Assembly (NCBI RefSeq): GCF_900162725.1
Contig: NZ_LT799418.1
Location: forward strand, 3,899,625-3,963,624
Source of the DNA: Parabacteroides sp. Marseille-P3160
Lineage (GTDB): Bacteria; Bacteroidota; Bacteroidia; Bacteroidales; Tannerellaceae
Direction: 5' to 3'
DNA length: 64,000 nt
A program made the position numbers and the translations under genes. Of the stretch, positions 48,094 to 56,554 are shown one piece after another. Every line of letters begins with the position of its first letter. The first letter of the stretch is position 1. The notes beneath the pieces are model-generated. The model searched no databases. It was not told the DNA's origin and saw nothing but the letters and a program-made list of their open reading frames with translations.

Positions 48094-49050
48094 ATGGCAA
48101 AAATTGTAAAGAAATTAACTGAATTAATAGGGAACACTCCACTATTGGAGTTGTCCAATTACAACAAAAGTAAAGGATTAGGAGCGAAAGTCATCGGAAA
48201 GCTCGAATATTTCAACCCGGCCGGTAGTGTAAAAGACCGCATCGCCCTCGCAATGATTGAAGATGCGGAAGCTTCCGGTAAGTTAAAACCGGGCGAAACG
48301 TTGATCGAACCGACCAGTGGAAACACCGGTGTAGGTTTGGCTTTTGTTGCAGCCGCCAAAGGATACAAATTAATCCTGACGATGCCTGAAACTATGAGTA
48401 TAGAACGCCGGAATTTGTTAAAAGCATTGGGCGCCAAGCTCGTCCTTACTCCGGGATCAGACGGGATGAAGGGTGCGATCGCAAAGGCCGTTGCTTTAAA
48501 AGAAGAAATACCGAACTCGCTTATTTTGCAGCAATTTGAGAATCCGGCCAATCCGGCAATCCACAAAAAGACAACCGCAGAGGAAGTCTGGCGGGATACC
48601 GATGGAAAAATAGACATCTTCATTGCCGGAGTTGGAACGGGAGGAACAATCAGCGGAGTAGGCAGCGTCTTGAAAGGATATAATCCGGATGTAAAAATCA
48701 TAGCGGTAGAACCGGCAGATTCACCCGTATTGTCCGGAGGCAAGCCAGGACCGCATAAAATCCAAGGGATCGGCGCCGGCTTTGTTCCGAAGACATATGA
48801 TTCCTCCGTTATAGACGAAATCTTCCAGGTGAAAAACGATGATGCCATCCGTACGAGCCGGGAACTGGCTCACCGCGAAGGCCTGTTAGTCGGCATTTCT
48901 TCCGGAGCCGCTGTTTACGCCGCTACGGAAATAGCCAAACGCCCGGAGAACAAAGGCAAAACCATCGTCGCACTTCTTCCGGATACCGGCGAGCGTTATT
49001 TATCTACTGTTCTCTATGCTTTCGACGAATACCCATTGGAAGAAAACTAA
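48094..49050 (+). CDS. cysK: Cysteine synthase (O-acetylserine sulfhydrylase)
   Basis: 318 residues. The PLP lysine is in [12 protein letters not shown] near residue 46, the substrate loop is [13 protein letters not shown] near 73 and the phosphate loop is GTGGTISG near 180. [11 protein letters not shown] near 268 is also standard. It makes cysteine from O-acetylserine and sulfide, the next step after CysJI. The shared palindrome and promoter geometry suggest co-regulation with cysJI. Confidence 0.96.
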   Translation: MAKIVKKLTELIGNTPLLELSNYNKSKGLGAKVIGKLEYFNPAGSVKDRIALAMIEDAEASGKLKPGETLIEPTSGNTGVGLAFVAAAKGYKLILTMPETMSIERRNLLKALGAKLVLTPGSDGMKGAIAKAVALKEEIPNSLILQQFENPANPAIHKKTTAEEVWRDTDGKIDIFIAGVGTGGTISGVGSVLKGYNPDVKIIAVEPADSPVLSGGKPGPHKIQGIGAGFVPKTYDSSVIDEIFQVKNDDAIRTSRELAHREGLLVGISSGAAVYAATEIAKRPENKGKTIVALLPDTGERYLSTVLYAFDEYPLEEN

Positions 49051-49077
49051 GCCAATAAAACAATAAATAGAATGAAA

Positions 49078-49233
49078 AAGGGAGCTGTCTAAAAAGCACT
49101 GCGCCGCCCAGAAAATCCAGTATACTCATTTATAAAATCCAGTATACTCATTTATGAAATCCAGTGTACTCATTTATAAAATTCAGTGCACTGGATTTTT
49201 TCCGTACAAGTCAGGGTTTTTTGGACAGCCTCC
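49078..49233. repeat. MITE-like element with four 22-bp tandem units
   Basis: Units at 49112-49133, 49134-49155, 49156-49177 and a degenerate 49178-49199 begin AAAATCCAGTATACTCATTT; the last is nearly self-complementary around CAGTGCACTG. The ends GGAGCTGTCTAAAAAG (from 49081) and TTTTTTGGACAGCCTCC (49217-49233) are imperfect inverted repeats resembling insertion-sequence termini. No coding capacity. It fills most of the 263-bp gap between cysK and the TrmH-like gene. Confidence 0.65.
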
Positions 49234-49313
49234 TTTCTTCCGGATCATGAATTATACCATACATTATGCGGAAGGAGTTGAACCTGATTCTTTAGAGTTA
49301 ATTGATTGAATAA

Positions 49314-49844
49314 ATGCGAAAACTGAAAATAACCGAACTCAACCGGCTGACGCCGGAATCTTATAAAAAAAGCAAGAAGACGCCCCTGGTGGTCGTTCTC
49401 GATCATGTGCGAAGCCTGAATAATGTCGGATCGGTCTTCCGTACCGCCGATGCTTTCCGCATCGAGTCTATCTTTCTCTGTGGGATTACCGCCTGTCCTC
49501 CTCATGCCGAAATACATAAAACGGCTTTAGGAGCGGAAGACTCGGTCGACTGGCGCTATTTTGAAGACGCGCTTCCGGCGGTACGTTCGCTGCAGCAGCA
49601 AGGATATATCGTCTGCGCCATCGAACAAGCGGAAGGGAGCACCCTGCTGGATTCTCTGGAGTTGGACAAAACAAAAAAGTATGCCGTCGTATTAGGAAAT
49701 GAGGTCAAAGGCGTACAGCAAACAGTAGTCGATGCCTGCGACCGCTGCATCGAGATCCCCCAATATGGGACCAAACATTCGCTTAACGTTTCGGTTACAG
49801 CCGGGATTGTACTTTGGGATTTCTTCCGGCAACTGTCAGATTGA
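49314..49844 (+). CDS. TrmH/SpoU-family RNA 2'-O-methyltransferase
   Basis: 176 residues. SPOUT-fold motifs are clear: LDHVRSLNNVGSVFRTADAFRI (motif 1, near residue 30), VLGNEVKGV (motif 2, near 122) and IPQYGTKHSLNVSVTAGIVLWD (motif 3, near 147). It transfers a methyl group from SAM to a ribose 2'-OH of tRNA or rRNA; the site is not predictable. Its 3' end overlaps the convergent DUF4294 gene by 9 bp. Confidence 0.92.
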   Translation: MRKLKITELNRLTPESYKKSKKTPLVVVLDHVRSLNNVGSVFRTADAFRIESIFLCGITACPPHAEIHKTALGAEDSVDWRYFEDALPAVRSLQQQGYIVCAIEQAEGSTLLDSLELDKTKKYAVVLGNEVKGVQQTVVDACDRCIEIPQYGTKHSLNVSVTAGIVLWDFFRQLSD

Positions 49845-50453
49845 ACCGTCTTCCACTAACCGGACAATCATTTCGACCTGCCGGTCTTTATTCCCGGGAT
49901 CATACTCCGTTTTCAGGCTCGCACCGAAAACACCTGCGAAAAGATTCCAGAAACCGGCGCGGAAAGAGCCCAGATAAGCATTGAGAATATTGTAACTGGA
50001 TTGATTACATTCCCGGTCAATCAATTTGATCAGCAGCTTTCCTTGCGAATAAGAAAGTTTCTTCAACTGGGGCTTATATTCCTTATATAATTCTTTCTCC
50101 ATCCGTTTGAGATGTGCTTGCTTTGATTTCTCATCCGGCAAGGTCTCCATATATTCGTAAGTCTCAATCAGGGTGGCGTAAACCATTTTCGCATAAGGCA
50201 ACGTACGTTTGACATCCCTTACCAGCTTCGTATACTGCTGTTCCTGCTTCTTGCTTTTAAAACGATATTCGCCGAAAACAAATGCGGTAGGAAGCGTGAA
50301 TACCGGAACCGTATCTTTGCCATTCAGCAAATAGAGCTTATAAGGCAAAGGGGCCGAGTAAGTCAATATACCTTCCTGTGCTTTACCCGAAGATAAAAAG
50401 CAGATGAGGAAAGAAACGATCAACCAAAACTTATACCTGTTCATACCCCGCAA
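49836..50453 (-). CDS. DUF4294 family secreted protein
   Basis: 205 residues with a signal peptide (MNRYKFWLIVSFLICFLSSGKAQ; the ATG at 50444 is an alternative start to 50453). The body VFGEYRFKSKKQEQQYTKLVRDVKRTLPYAKMVYATLIETYEYMETLP is the Bacteroidetes DUF4294 domain. Function unknown; periplasmic location expected. Confidence 0.83.
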   Translation of the reverse strand: MRGMNRYKFWLIVSFLICFLSSGKAQEGILTYSAPLPYKLYLLNGKDTVPVFTLPTAFVFGEYRFKSKKQEQQYTKLVRDVKRTLPYAKMVYATLIETYEYMETLPDEKSKQAHLKRMEKELYKEYKPQLKKLSYSQGKLLIKLIDRECNQSSYNILNAYLGSFRAGFWNLFAGVFGASLKTEYDPGNKDRQVEMIVRLVEDGSI

Positions 50454-50532
50454 AAATAGATGATTAATAAATCAGCCGTTCCGTTTTTACAAACTTTATA
50501 TGATAAATTTCCCGGGACAAGAAGGTTCGCCT

Positions 50533-51207
50533 TCACTTCTTAACGATCCTCATCTTCCGGATCTTTATATTCTCCAATGGACGGTCGTTCTCGTCGGTCA
50601 GCACATATTGTATTTTGTCAACCGCTTTCATTCCGTTCACTACTTCTCCGAAGATCGTATATTTTCCATCCAGATGCGGAGCACCGCCTTCCAGCATATA
50701 GGTTTGCCGCTCTTCCGGGCTGAACTTCCGATGCGTTTCCTGTTCCATCTTATCCAATTCCATTGCCGTATAGAATTTTCCGGTTACGATATAAAACTGG
50801 GTGGGAGAAGAAGCGCGTTCCGGGTTCACATCATCGCTTTCACGGGCGGCGCATAACATCCCCGCCTTATGAAAATATTCAGGATACCGGATTTCCGCCG
50901 GAATCGTATAACCCGGATCATCTTCGCCCAGTTTTTGCCCTGCCTGCGCATCTTTCGAGTGAATGTCTCCCCCCTGGATCATAAACTGCTTGATTACCCG
51001 GTGAAACAATAAGCCTTCATACTTTCCTTCCTCTACCAGTTTGATAAAATTATCCCGGTGCAAAGGAGTATCGTTATAGAGTTTCACCTTTATTTTTCCT
51101 TTATCCGTTTCGATCAACACCATGGTTTCCTTCTCCTTTTGCCCCCACGCTTGCACCGCATTCAGTGTGAAAAGCATCATACACAAAATCAACGTATATT
51201 TCTTCAT
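50533..51207 (-). CDS. Secreted cyclophilin-type peptidyl-prolyl isomerase
   Basis: 224 residues. A signal peptide (MKKYTLILCMMLFTLNAVQAWG) is followed by a cyclophilin domain: TDKGKIKVKLYNDTPLHRDNFIKLVEEG, FHRVIKQFMIQGGD with the active-site arginine near residue 77, and TQFYIVTGK. The insertion around 125-175 (RKFSPEERQTYMLEGGAPHLDGKYTIFGEV) is typical of Bacteroidetes forms. It catalyses proline isomerisation in periplasmic folding. Confidence 0.94.
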   Translation of the reverse strand: MKKYTLILCMMLFTLNAVQAWGQKEKETMVLIETDKGKIKVKLYNDTPLHRDNFIKLVEEGKYEGLLFHRVIKQFMIQGGDIHSKDAQAGQKLGEDDPGYTIPAEIRYPEYFHKAGMLCAARESDDVNPERASSPTQFYIVTGKFYTAMELDKMEQETHRKFSPEERQTYMLEGGAPHLDGKYTIFGEVVNGMKAVDKIQYVLTDENDRPLENIKIRKMRIVKK

Positions 51208-51240
51208 GCTGTTTTCAATTAAAAGTGTGTAAATATAAAG

Positions 51241-51279
51241 AAAAAAGCCTTCGCAGAAATTTATTGCGAAGGCTTTTTT
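51241..51279 (-). terminator. Terminator of the nucleotidyltransferase gene
   Basis: AAAAAAGCCTTCGCA pairs with TGCGAAGGCTTTTTT, with T-runs on both strands, 18 bp after the stop codon of the minus-strand gene ending at 51298. Confidence 0.9.
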
Positions 51280-51297
51280 ATCATAGACCGGTTCGAA

Positions 51298-52200
51298 TCA
51301 GAACAGTTTCTCCGGATATTCACCGGCGTCGATCAAAGCCCGGATTTTATCCACTACCCCTTGGCGATCGGCAGCGTAAGTTACGCCAAACCATTTGGAG
51401 GTGGTATCCAGCACTTTCACACGAGCAATACCTCTCGTTATCAAATCGTTCACCAGCAAGGGGATGAAGTATTCACTTTTCAGATTATCCCGGTTCTTCT
51501 TCAGGAATTCCTTAAAATAGTCTTCAGAGTGTTCGAAATAATCCGGCGTAAAGCCCCACATATTCATGGATACGGGCGTATTTTCTTCCAATACCACCTT
51601 TTTCCCGTTTTCATCAGTAAATTGGATTTCCCCGTTAATCCGCTCGATGGCCGTACGTTCAACGACCGTTGTCAGAAATCCTTCCTCATTCTGACTGCAG
51701 ACGCCACGGGCTACGGAACCACTTTCGCTCAACGTATTACCCACACGGTAGCCGACCATGCAATAGTCATTCTTCTTTCCTGTCAGGGTCGTTAACTCCT
51801 TTCCTAAGACGGAAAAACTGTCGCGCCCGTAAAAATCGTCCGCATTAATAACAGCAAAAGGTTCATGGATTACACTTTTCCCCATCAGTACGGCATGATT
51901 GGTACCCCATGGTTTTGTCCGTCCTTCCGGGCAGGTAAAACCGTCCGGCAAATCGGTAAGCGCCTGGAAGACGACTTCCACCGGTATATGATTTTCATAC
52001 TTGCTCAGAATCTTTTCGCGGAAATCTTGTTCAAAATCTTTGCGGATCACGAAAACAACTTTCCCGAATCCGCCGCGAATAGCATCGAAAATGGAATAAT
52101 CCATAATGGTCTCCCCATTCGGACCGAGACCGTCAAGTTGCTTTAAACCACCATAACGGCTTCCCATTCCGGCGGCTAATACAAATAAGGTAGGCTTCAT
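51298..52200 (-). CDS. Sugar-phosphate nucleotidyltransferase
   Basis: 300 residues. The N-terminal nucleotide-binding motif AAGMGSRYGGLKQLDGLGP (G-x-G-x-R) is followed by INADDFYGRDSF, the metal-binding Asp-Asp strand. The C-terminal half is not the left-handed helix of GlmU. It belongs with the Bacteroidetes nucleotidyltransferases annotated as NTP or UTP-glucose-1-phosphate transferases; the substrate is not determined by sequence. A -7 box lies at 52243-52250. Confidence 0.85.
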   Translation of the reverse strand: MKPTLFVLAAGMGSRYGGLKQLDGLGPNGETIMDYSIFDAIRGGFGKVVFVIRKDFEQDFREKILSKYENHIPVEVVFQALTDLPDGFTCPEGRTKPWGTNHAVLMGKSVIHEPFAVINADDFYGRDSFSVLGKELTTLTGKKNDYCMVGYRVGNTLSESGSVARGVCSQNEEGFLTTVVERTAIERINGEIQFTDENGKKVVLEENTPVSMNMWGFTPDYFEHSEDYFKEFLKKNRDNLKSEYFIPLLVNDLITRGIARVKVLDTTSKWFGVTYAADRQGVVDKIRALIDAGEYPEKLF

Positions 52201-52242
52201 ATTTTTTTATTATTAATAAAAGAGCATGTTGATCTGTGTGGG

Positions 52243-52250
52243 CAAAGATA
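52243..52250 (-). promoter_or_regulatory. -7 promoter box for the nucleotidyltransferase gene
   Basis: The minus strand reads TATCTTTG (TAnnTTTG), 42 bp upstream of the start codon. Confidence 0.5.
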
Positions 52251-52357
52251 GGAAGTTTTTAACAAGTACCCATAACTTGCGCCAAAAAGAAGATGACACC
52301 GTATTATGACAAATCACGAAAAACTTTTTATTTCTTTCATAAGTGACAAATGAATGT

Positions 52358-52365
52358 TACTTTTG
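52358..52365 (+). promoter_or_regulatory. -7 promoter box for the Cys/Met PLP enzyme
   Basis: TACTTTTG (TAnnTTTG), 28 bp upstream of ATG 52394. It lies downstream of the more distal in-frame start at 52343, which argues against that start. Confidence 0.6.
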
Positions 52366-52393
52366 TTATTCAATTCAGAATATTTATAAAAAA

Positions 52394-53629
52394 ATGGAAG
52401 AAGAAATTAGTTTTGAAGCAAAAGTACTCCATACGCCGTTTGAAAAGCCGGATGCTTATTCGTCGCTCTCCATGCCTGTCTATAATACGGCAGCCTATGA
52501 GTTTCAGACAGCGGAGGAAATGGAGGAAGCTTTTTGCGGGATTACGTCCGACCCGACCTATTCCCGCATCAGCAATCCGACGGTTACTTATTTTGAGGAT
52601 CGCGTACGGGCGATTACCGGTGCATTAAGCGTAACTGCTTTGAACTCCGGTATGGCAGCCATTACCAACGCATTGATGACCGTTTCCCGCGCCGGAGGCA
52701 ATATCGTTACTTCTTCGCATCTTTTCGGAAACACTTATTCGTTGATCAGTACGACCCTGAAGGGGTTCGGTGTGGAATCTCGCTTTTGCGACCTGACCCA
52801 AATAGAAGAAGTACGGAAGGCGGTAGATGAAAATACCTGCGCTATCTTTCTGGAAGTAATCACCAATCCGCAAATGGAAATAGCGGACTTGAAACAGTTA
52901 AGCGAAGTGGCTGAAGCGGCCGGAGTACCCTTAATCGCCGATACGACTATCGTCCCCTTCTCGGTGTTCGACGCGAAAAAGTTCGGTGTCCATATCGAAA
53001 TCGTTTCCAGCACAAAATACATTTCCGGGGGTGCTACAAGCATCGGAGGATTGCTTATCGATTACGGAACTTTCGACTGGAGTAAGGCCAAAGCATTGGC
53101 TTTCTGGAATAACCAGTTCGGCAAAAGAGCCTTTACCCTGCGCCTGACCAAAGAAATACATCGCAACATCGGCGCCTATATGACGCCGCAGGTCGCCTAT
53201 ATGCAAACATTGGGACTGGAAACGATGGAACTCCGGTTCGAGCGGCAGGCAAAAACCAGCCTGGAACTGGCCGAACGATTACAATCCCTTCCGGGCATCC
53301 TTTCAGTCAATTATACCGGACTGAAGGACAATCCTTTTTACGAATTGAGCCTGGCCCAGTTCGGAAAGTATCCGGGAGCCATGCTGACGTTCGACCTGGC
53401 CTCGCGTGCCGCCTGCTTCTCTTTTATGAACCGGTTGAAACTTATCCGCCGGGCCACCAATCTATTTGATAACAAGACTTTGGCAATCCATCCGGCCAGT
53501 ACGATTTTCGGAGGGTTCTCCGAAAAACAACGGAAAAATATGGATATCAGCCAACAGACGATTCGCCTCTCTATAGGGCTGGAGACGGCAGATGATCTCT
53601 ATAACGATATTAAACAAGCATTAACCTAA
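52394..53629 (+). CDS. Cys/Met metabolism PLP enzyme (O-acetylhomoserine sulfhydrylase-like)
   Basis: 411 residues from ATG 52394 (MEEEISFEAKVLHTPFEKP); an in-frame start 17 codons upstream precedes the promoter. The fold-type I pattern of the Cys/Met family is present: YSRISNPTV near residue 58, ALNSGMAA near 85 and the PLP lysine in VSSTKYISGGATSIGG near 212. The family includes O-acetylhomoserine sulfhydrylase and cystathionine gamma-synthase; the sulfhydrylase is the likelier role here. Its stop overlaps the start of the next gene (TAATG), so the regulator below is translationally coupled. Confidence 0.87.
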   Translation: MEEEISFEAKVLHTPFEKPDAYSSLSMPVYNTAAYEFQTAEEMEEAFCGITSDPTYSRISNPTVTYFEDRVRAITGALSVTALNSGMAAITNALMTVSRAGGNIVTSSHLFGNTYSLISTTLKGFGVESRFCDLTQIEEVRKAVDENTCAIFLEVITNPQMEIADLKQLSEVAEAAGVPLIADTTIVPFSVFDAKKFGVHIEIVSSTKYISGGATSIGGLLIDYGTFDWSKAKALAFWNNQFGKRAFTLRLTKEIHRNIGAYMTPQVAYMQTLGLETMELRFERQAKTSLELAERLQSLPGILSVNYTGLKDNPFYELSLAQFGKYPGAMLTFDLASRAACFSFMNRLKLIRRATNLFDNKTLAIHPASTIFGGFSEKQRKNMDISQQTIRLSIGLETADDLYNDIKQALT

Positions 53630-54279
53630 TGAGAACGACTATTTTATCCGACAACCAGGATATCACAAGAGCAGGTCTTCAATTCATCTGCAAGCAGGTC
53701 GAAGGAAGCATCCGTTTTCAGGAAGCCAAAAACAGGGAGACACTTCTCCGTTTGCTTGCGGCCTCCCCCAATGCGGTTGTTATTTTAGACTACACGCTCT
53801 TTGATTTTACGGGTCCGGAGGATTTAGTCATTCTACAAGAGCGTTATCCGCTCTCCGACTGGCTTCTTTTCAGCGAACAATTAAGTGAGGAATTCATCCG
53901 GCGCGTACTCTACAGTAGCGAGACAACGAGCATTGTGATGAAATCCTCCTCACTGGAAGAAATACGGACGGCCGTCCAATATGTTCTTCAATCCGAACGG
54001 TTTATTTGCCAGCAGATCACCAGCCTTCTGCTCAGCAAGCGTCCTACGGCCGAGCAAAGTAGTGTGGAAGCGCTGACCGCAACCGAAAAGGACATCCTGA
54101 AGCTGATTGCCTTGGGCAAAACGACAAAAGAGATTGCTGCCGAACGCTTCTCCAGCATTCATACCATTGCGACCCACCGGAAGAACATTTTCCGGAAGCT
54201 AAACGTCAACAACGTACACGAAGCCACCAAATACGCCCTCCGCGCCGGTATCATCGACGAAGCGGAATATTATATATAA
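53629..54279 (+). CDS. LuxR-type response regulator coupled to the Cys/Met enzyme
   Basis: 216 residues. A receiver-like domain (1-125) with the phosphorylatable Asp54 (VVILDYTLFD) and a conserved lysine (IVMKSSS near 105) precedes a LuxR HTH (about 150-212: LTATEKDILKLIALGKTTKEIAAERFSSIHTIATHRKNIFRKLNV). The acidic pocket at the N-terminus is DNQD rather than DD. No histidine kinase is adjacent. The 1-bp TAATG overlap with the PLP enzyme gene suggests a linked role, perhaps sulfur or amino-acid control (inference). Confidence 0.88.
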   Translation: MRTTILSDNQDITRAGLQFICKQVEGSIRFQEAKNRETLLRLLAASPNAVVILDYTLFDFTGPEDLVILQERYPLSDWLLFSEQLSEEFIRRVLYSSETTSIVMKSSSLEEIRTAVQYVLQSERFICQQITSLLLSKRPTAEQSSVEALTATEKDILKLIALGKTTKEIAAERFSSIHTIATHRKNIFRKLNVNNVHEATKYALRAGIIDEAEYYI

Positions 54280-54422
54280 CTCCGCCATCCCGATTACAGG
54301 AAGACACGTCTTGGTGCAAACAATTGCCGTACAAGTCTGATTCTAATAAAATTCTTGTGGAAAATTTAACAGGCTCTTAGCATCATTATCAATATAAAAA
54401 AGCATCCTATGGAAAATGACAT

Positions 54423-54620
54423 TTTATTCAGCGAAAGACAGAACTTCAAGCAATGGTGGATTTAGATTATCCTGCTCGCTTACTCACATAAGAATTAAGT
54501 CACTTATTCCATTTCTATCTGTAGAAATTCCTTCTTCTACAATCTTATTCATTTCAGCCAGAAAAAGCATTTGCTCACTTATAATTTTCTCTTCAAGAAT
54601 GTAAAGAAAAACCCTTGCCC
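54423..54620 (-). pseudogene. Possible decayed coding fragment
   Basis: The minus strand between the LuxR and GntR genes reads EEKIISEQMLFLAEMNKIVE and a few further residues up to an in-frame TGA, then continues in the same frame as SEQDNLNPPLLEVLSFAE. The residue composition looks protein-like, and the stop between the two blocks suggests decay. No family is recognised. The rest of the 346-bp gap (54280-54420) shows nothing. Confidence 0.25.
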
Positions 54621-54625
54621 AAGTT

Positions 54626-55333
54626 CTACCGGAGCATCTTATTATAATACTCATTCAGGTATTTTTCTTTATTTTCAAACTGATAAGTGAGATGCAATCT
54701 CATCGCTGAGCGGAATGAATCAGGATTACCAGTCTCCAATATATGATATAAACTACGGTGAGTTATTATCTCTGGTAGCCTCTCTTTTTTCCCTTTATAT
54801 GGATATATAGTGAATATTTTTCCTAACAGGCTCTGAAAACTTGATAAAGCGCTGCTATTTGCTATATTGTATAATTTGGAGTGAAATTCTATATCCAATT
54901 CTGTCAATTTATAGGCGTCTTCACAGCTTTCCTCCTCTTCTATTATTCTCATAAGTTGCAACATGTCTTCGTCCGTTTTTCTGTCAAACAAGAAATCGGC
55001 TAATCCGACCTCGAGCATAAGTCTGAGCTCATACAAATCACTAACCGTATTTTCGCTTAATGTTCCTGAGCGTATTATCATTTTGAACAAATCAAAAGGC
55101 TCAGGAGAGACCATGACAGAGCCTTTCTTTTTCTTTGTTTCAAGGAATCCTAAAGCTCTCAAGCTACTTAGAGCTTCGCGGACAACCACTCTGCTGACCC
55201 CTAAAAGTTCGGATAACTCATTCTCTTTTGGTAAGGCCATGTTAGCGCGATAACCATCTTTTGTTACATAATCTAATATCTGCTGTTGGATGTTTTCGAC
55301 TAAAGAAATCTCTTTTTTATTTCTATTTTCCAT
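54626..55333 (-). CDS. nanR: GntR/FCD-family regulator of the sialic-acid locus (NanR-like)
   Basis: 235 residues. An N-terminal winged HTH (ALPKENELSELLGVSRVVVREALSSLRALGFLETKKKKGSVM at about 33-75) and a C-terminal FCD ligand-binding domain with the metal-site pattern ELD...H (LTELDIEFHSKLYNIANS) and a second H-x3-Y-x6 region (THRSLYHILETG). Divergent placement from the lyase gene indicates control of the nan genes, as NanR does in other bacteria. The AT-rich inverted repeats in the 253-bp divergent gap are likely targets. Confidence 0.85.
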   Translation of the reverse strand: MENRNKKEISLVENIQQQILDYVTKDGYRANMALPKENELSELLGVSRVVVREALSSLRALGFLETKKKKGSVMVSPEPFDLFKMIIRSGTLSENTVSDLYELRLMLEVGLADFLFDRKTDEDMLQLMRIIEEEESCEDAYKLTELDIEFHSKLYNIANSSALSSFQSLLGKIFTIYPYKGKKERLPEIITHRSLYHILETGNPDSFRSAMRLHLTYQFENKEKYLNEYYNKMLR

Positions 55334-55423
55334 TCAATACTATAGCTTTATTTATTTCATACATATTCTATAATTACACAACAAAAATAGAATTAAATAT
55401 CCATAAAATGAGTGCTTTTATAC

Positions 55424-55437
55424 ATATTATATAATAT
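55424..55437. promoter_or_regulatory. 14-bp palindrome in the nan divergent region
   Basis: ATATTATATAATAT is perfectly self-complementary. It is one of several related TATA-rich repeats between nanR and the lyase gene and may be an operator for the GntR protein. Confidence 0.4.
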
Positions 55438-55516
55438 TAAAGACTCAATCACGATATTATATACTACATAATATATATAAATAGTATGTTTTACAACATA
55501 TGTAATATATTTACCA

Positions 55517-55580
55517 TTATTATGTATTATATAATAAATAAAAAACAATTATCTTGCGCAAAATATATAATACATAATAA
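55517..55580. promoter_or_regulatory. Perfect 17-bp inverted repeat in front of the lyase gene
   Basis: TTATTATGTATTATATA at 55517-55533 and its exact reverse complement at 55564-55580 flank a -7-like TATCTTG (near 55550-55557). The second arm ends 6 bp before the ATG at 55587. It could be a two-site operator that loops the promoter, or a hairpin at the translation start. AT-richness lowers the information content. Confidence 0.55.
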
Positions 55581-55586
55581 AATAAG

Positions 55587-56504
55587 ATGGAAAAAATAAC
55601 AGGATTAATTAATGCGCCTTTTACTCCATTCAATAAGAATAATGAAGTGAATTATGAAATAATTGACAAGTATGCAAAACTATTAGTAAATAATGGATTA
55701 AAAGGTGTCTTTATTAACGGGTCGTCAGGTGAAGGTTTTTTGTTAACCGAAAAGGAAAGAATGAAAATTGCCGAAAAATGGGTTTCGATTAGTTCAAAAA
55801 ACTTCTTGGTAATTGTACATGTTGGCAGCACTTGCTTAGAACAAAGCAAGAAATTGGCAAAACATGCTCAGGAGATAGGAGCTTATGCCATAGGCTCTAT
55901 GGCTACTCCGTTCCCGAAAATAGGGAGAGTTCAGGAATTGGCAGATTATTGTGCAGAAATAGCGGCGAGCGCACCCCTTCTGCCATTTTATTTTTATTAT
56001 ATACCATCTCTTAATGATGTGTATCTTCCTATGTTACCTTTTCTGGAAGCAGTAGATGGGCGCATTCCTAATTTTGCAGGAATAAAATATACCTATGAAA
56101 GTCTTTACGAATATAACCAATGCATGCTTTACAAAAATGGGAAATATGATATGTTGCACGGACAAGATGAAACTATTCTTTCTGCTTTGGTTATGGGTGG
56201 CGCCCAAGGATGTATTGGGGGGACAACAAATTATAATGGAAAAGAGCTAGTAGGCATTGTAGAAGCATGGAAAACCGGAAATATAGAGCTTGCAAAAGAG
56301 CGACAAAATTTTTCACAGGAAGTAATCAATATTATTTGTAAATACCGGGGAAATATTGTTGGAGGAAAAAGAATAATGAAGCTAATAGGATTAGACATGG
56401 GGAAAAACCGGATTCCTTACCCAAACCTAACTGAAGATGAAGAAAAAAACTTAAAAAATGATTTGTTAAAAATAGGTTTTTTTGAAAGATGCAATAAATT
56501 CTAA
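55587..56504 (+). CDS. nanA: N-acetylneuraminate lyase
   Basis: 305 residues, DapA superfamily barrel. The GSSGEGFLLT motif near residue 46, the active-site tyrosine in YYIPSLNDVYLPM near 136 and the Schiff-base lysine in FAGIKYTYESLYEY near 165 are those of sialic-acid lyases rather than DapA. It cleaves N-acetylneuraminate to N-acetylmannosamine and pyruvate. First gene of the nan operon, followed by the epimerase 50 bp later. Confidence 0.93.
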   Translation: MEKITGLINAPFTPFNKNNEVNYEIIDKYAKLLVNNGLKGVFINGSSGEGFLLTEKERMKIAEKWVSISSKNFLVIVHVGSTCLEQSKKLAKHAQEIGAYAIGSMATPFPKIGRVQELADYCAEIAASAPLLPFYFYYIPSLNDVYLPMLPFLEAVDGRIPNFAGIKYTYESLYEYNQCMLYKNGKYDMLHGQDETILSALVMGGAQGCIGGTTNYNGKELVGIVEAWKTGNIELAKERQNFSQEVINIICKYRGNIVGGKRIMKLIGLDMGKNRIPYPNLTEDEEKNLKNDLLKIGFFERCNKF

Positions 56505-56554
56505 TCATCGCTACTGATAAAAATTATACCCTTATTAAATATCTAACAACAAGC

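Noticed and set aside
49112-49199. CRISPR array
   Set aside because: Head-to-tail tandem units without spacers; palindromic final unit and inverted ends fit a MITE-like element instead.
49202-49212. 11-bp identity CCGTACAAGTC also at 54327-54337
   Set aside because: An 11-mer shared between two sites in 64 kb is expected by chance, and the flanks do not extend the match.
54416-54604. 62-codon plus-strand frame before the GntR gene
   Set aside because: Ser/Ile-rich translation without start signals; the opposite strand shows the more protein-like (though broken) frame.
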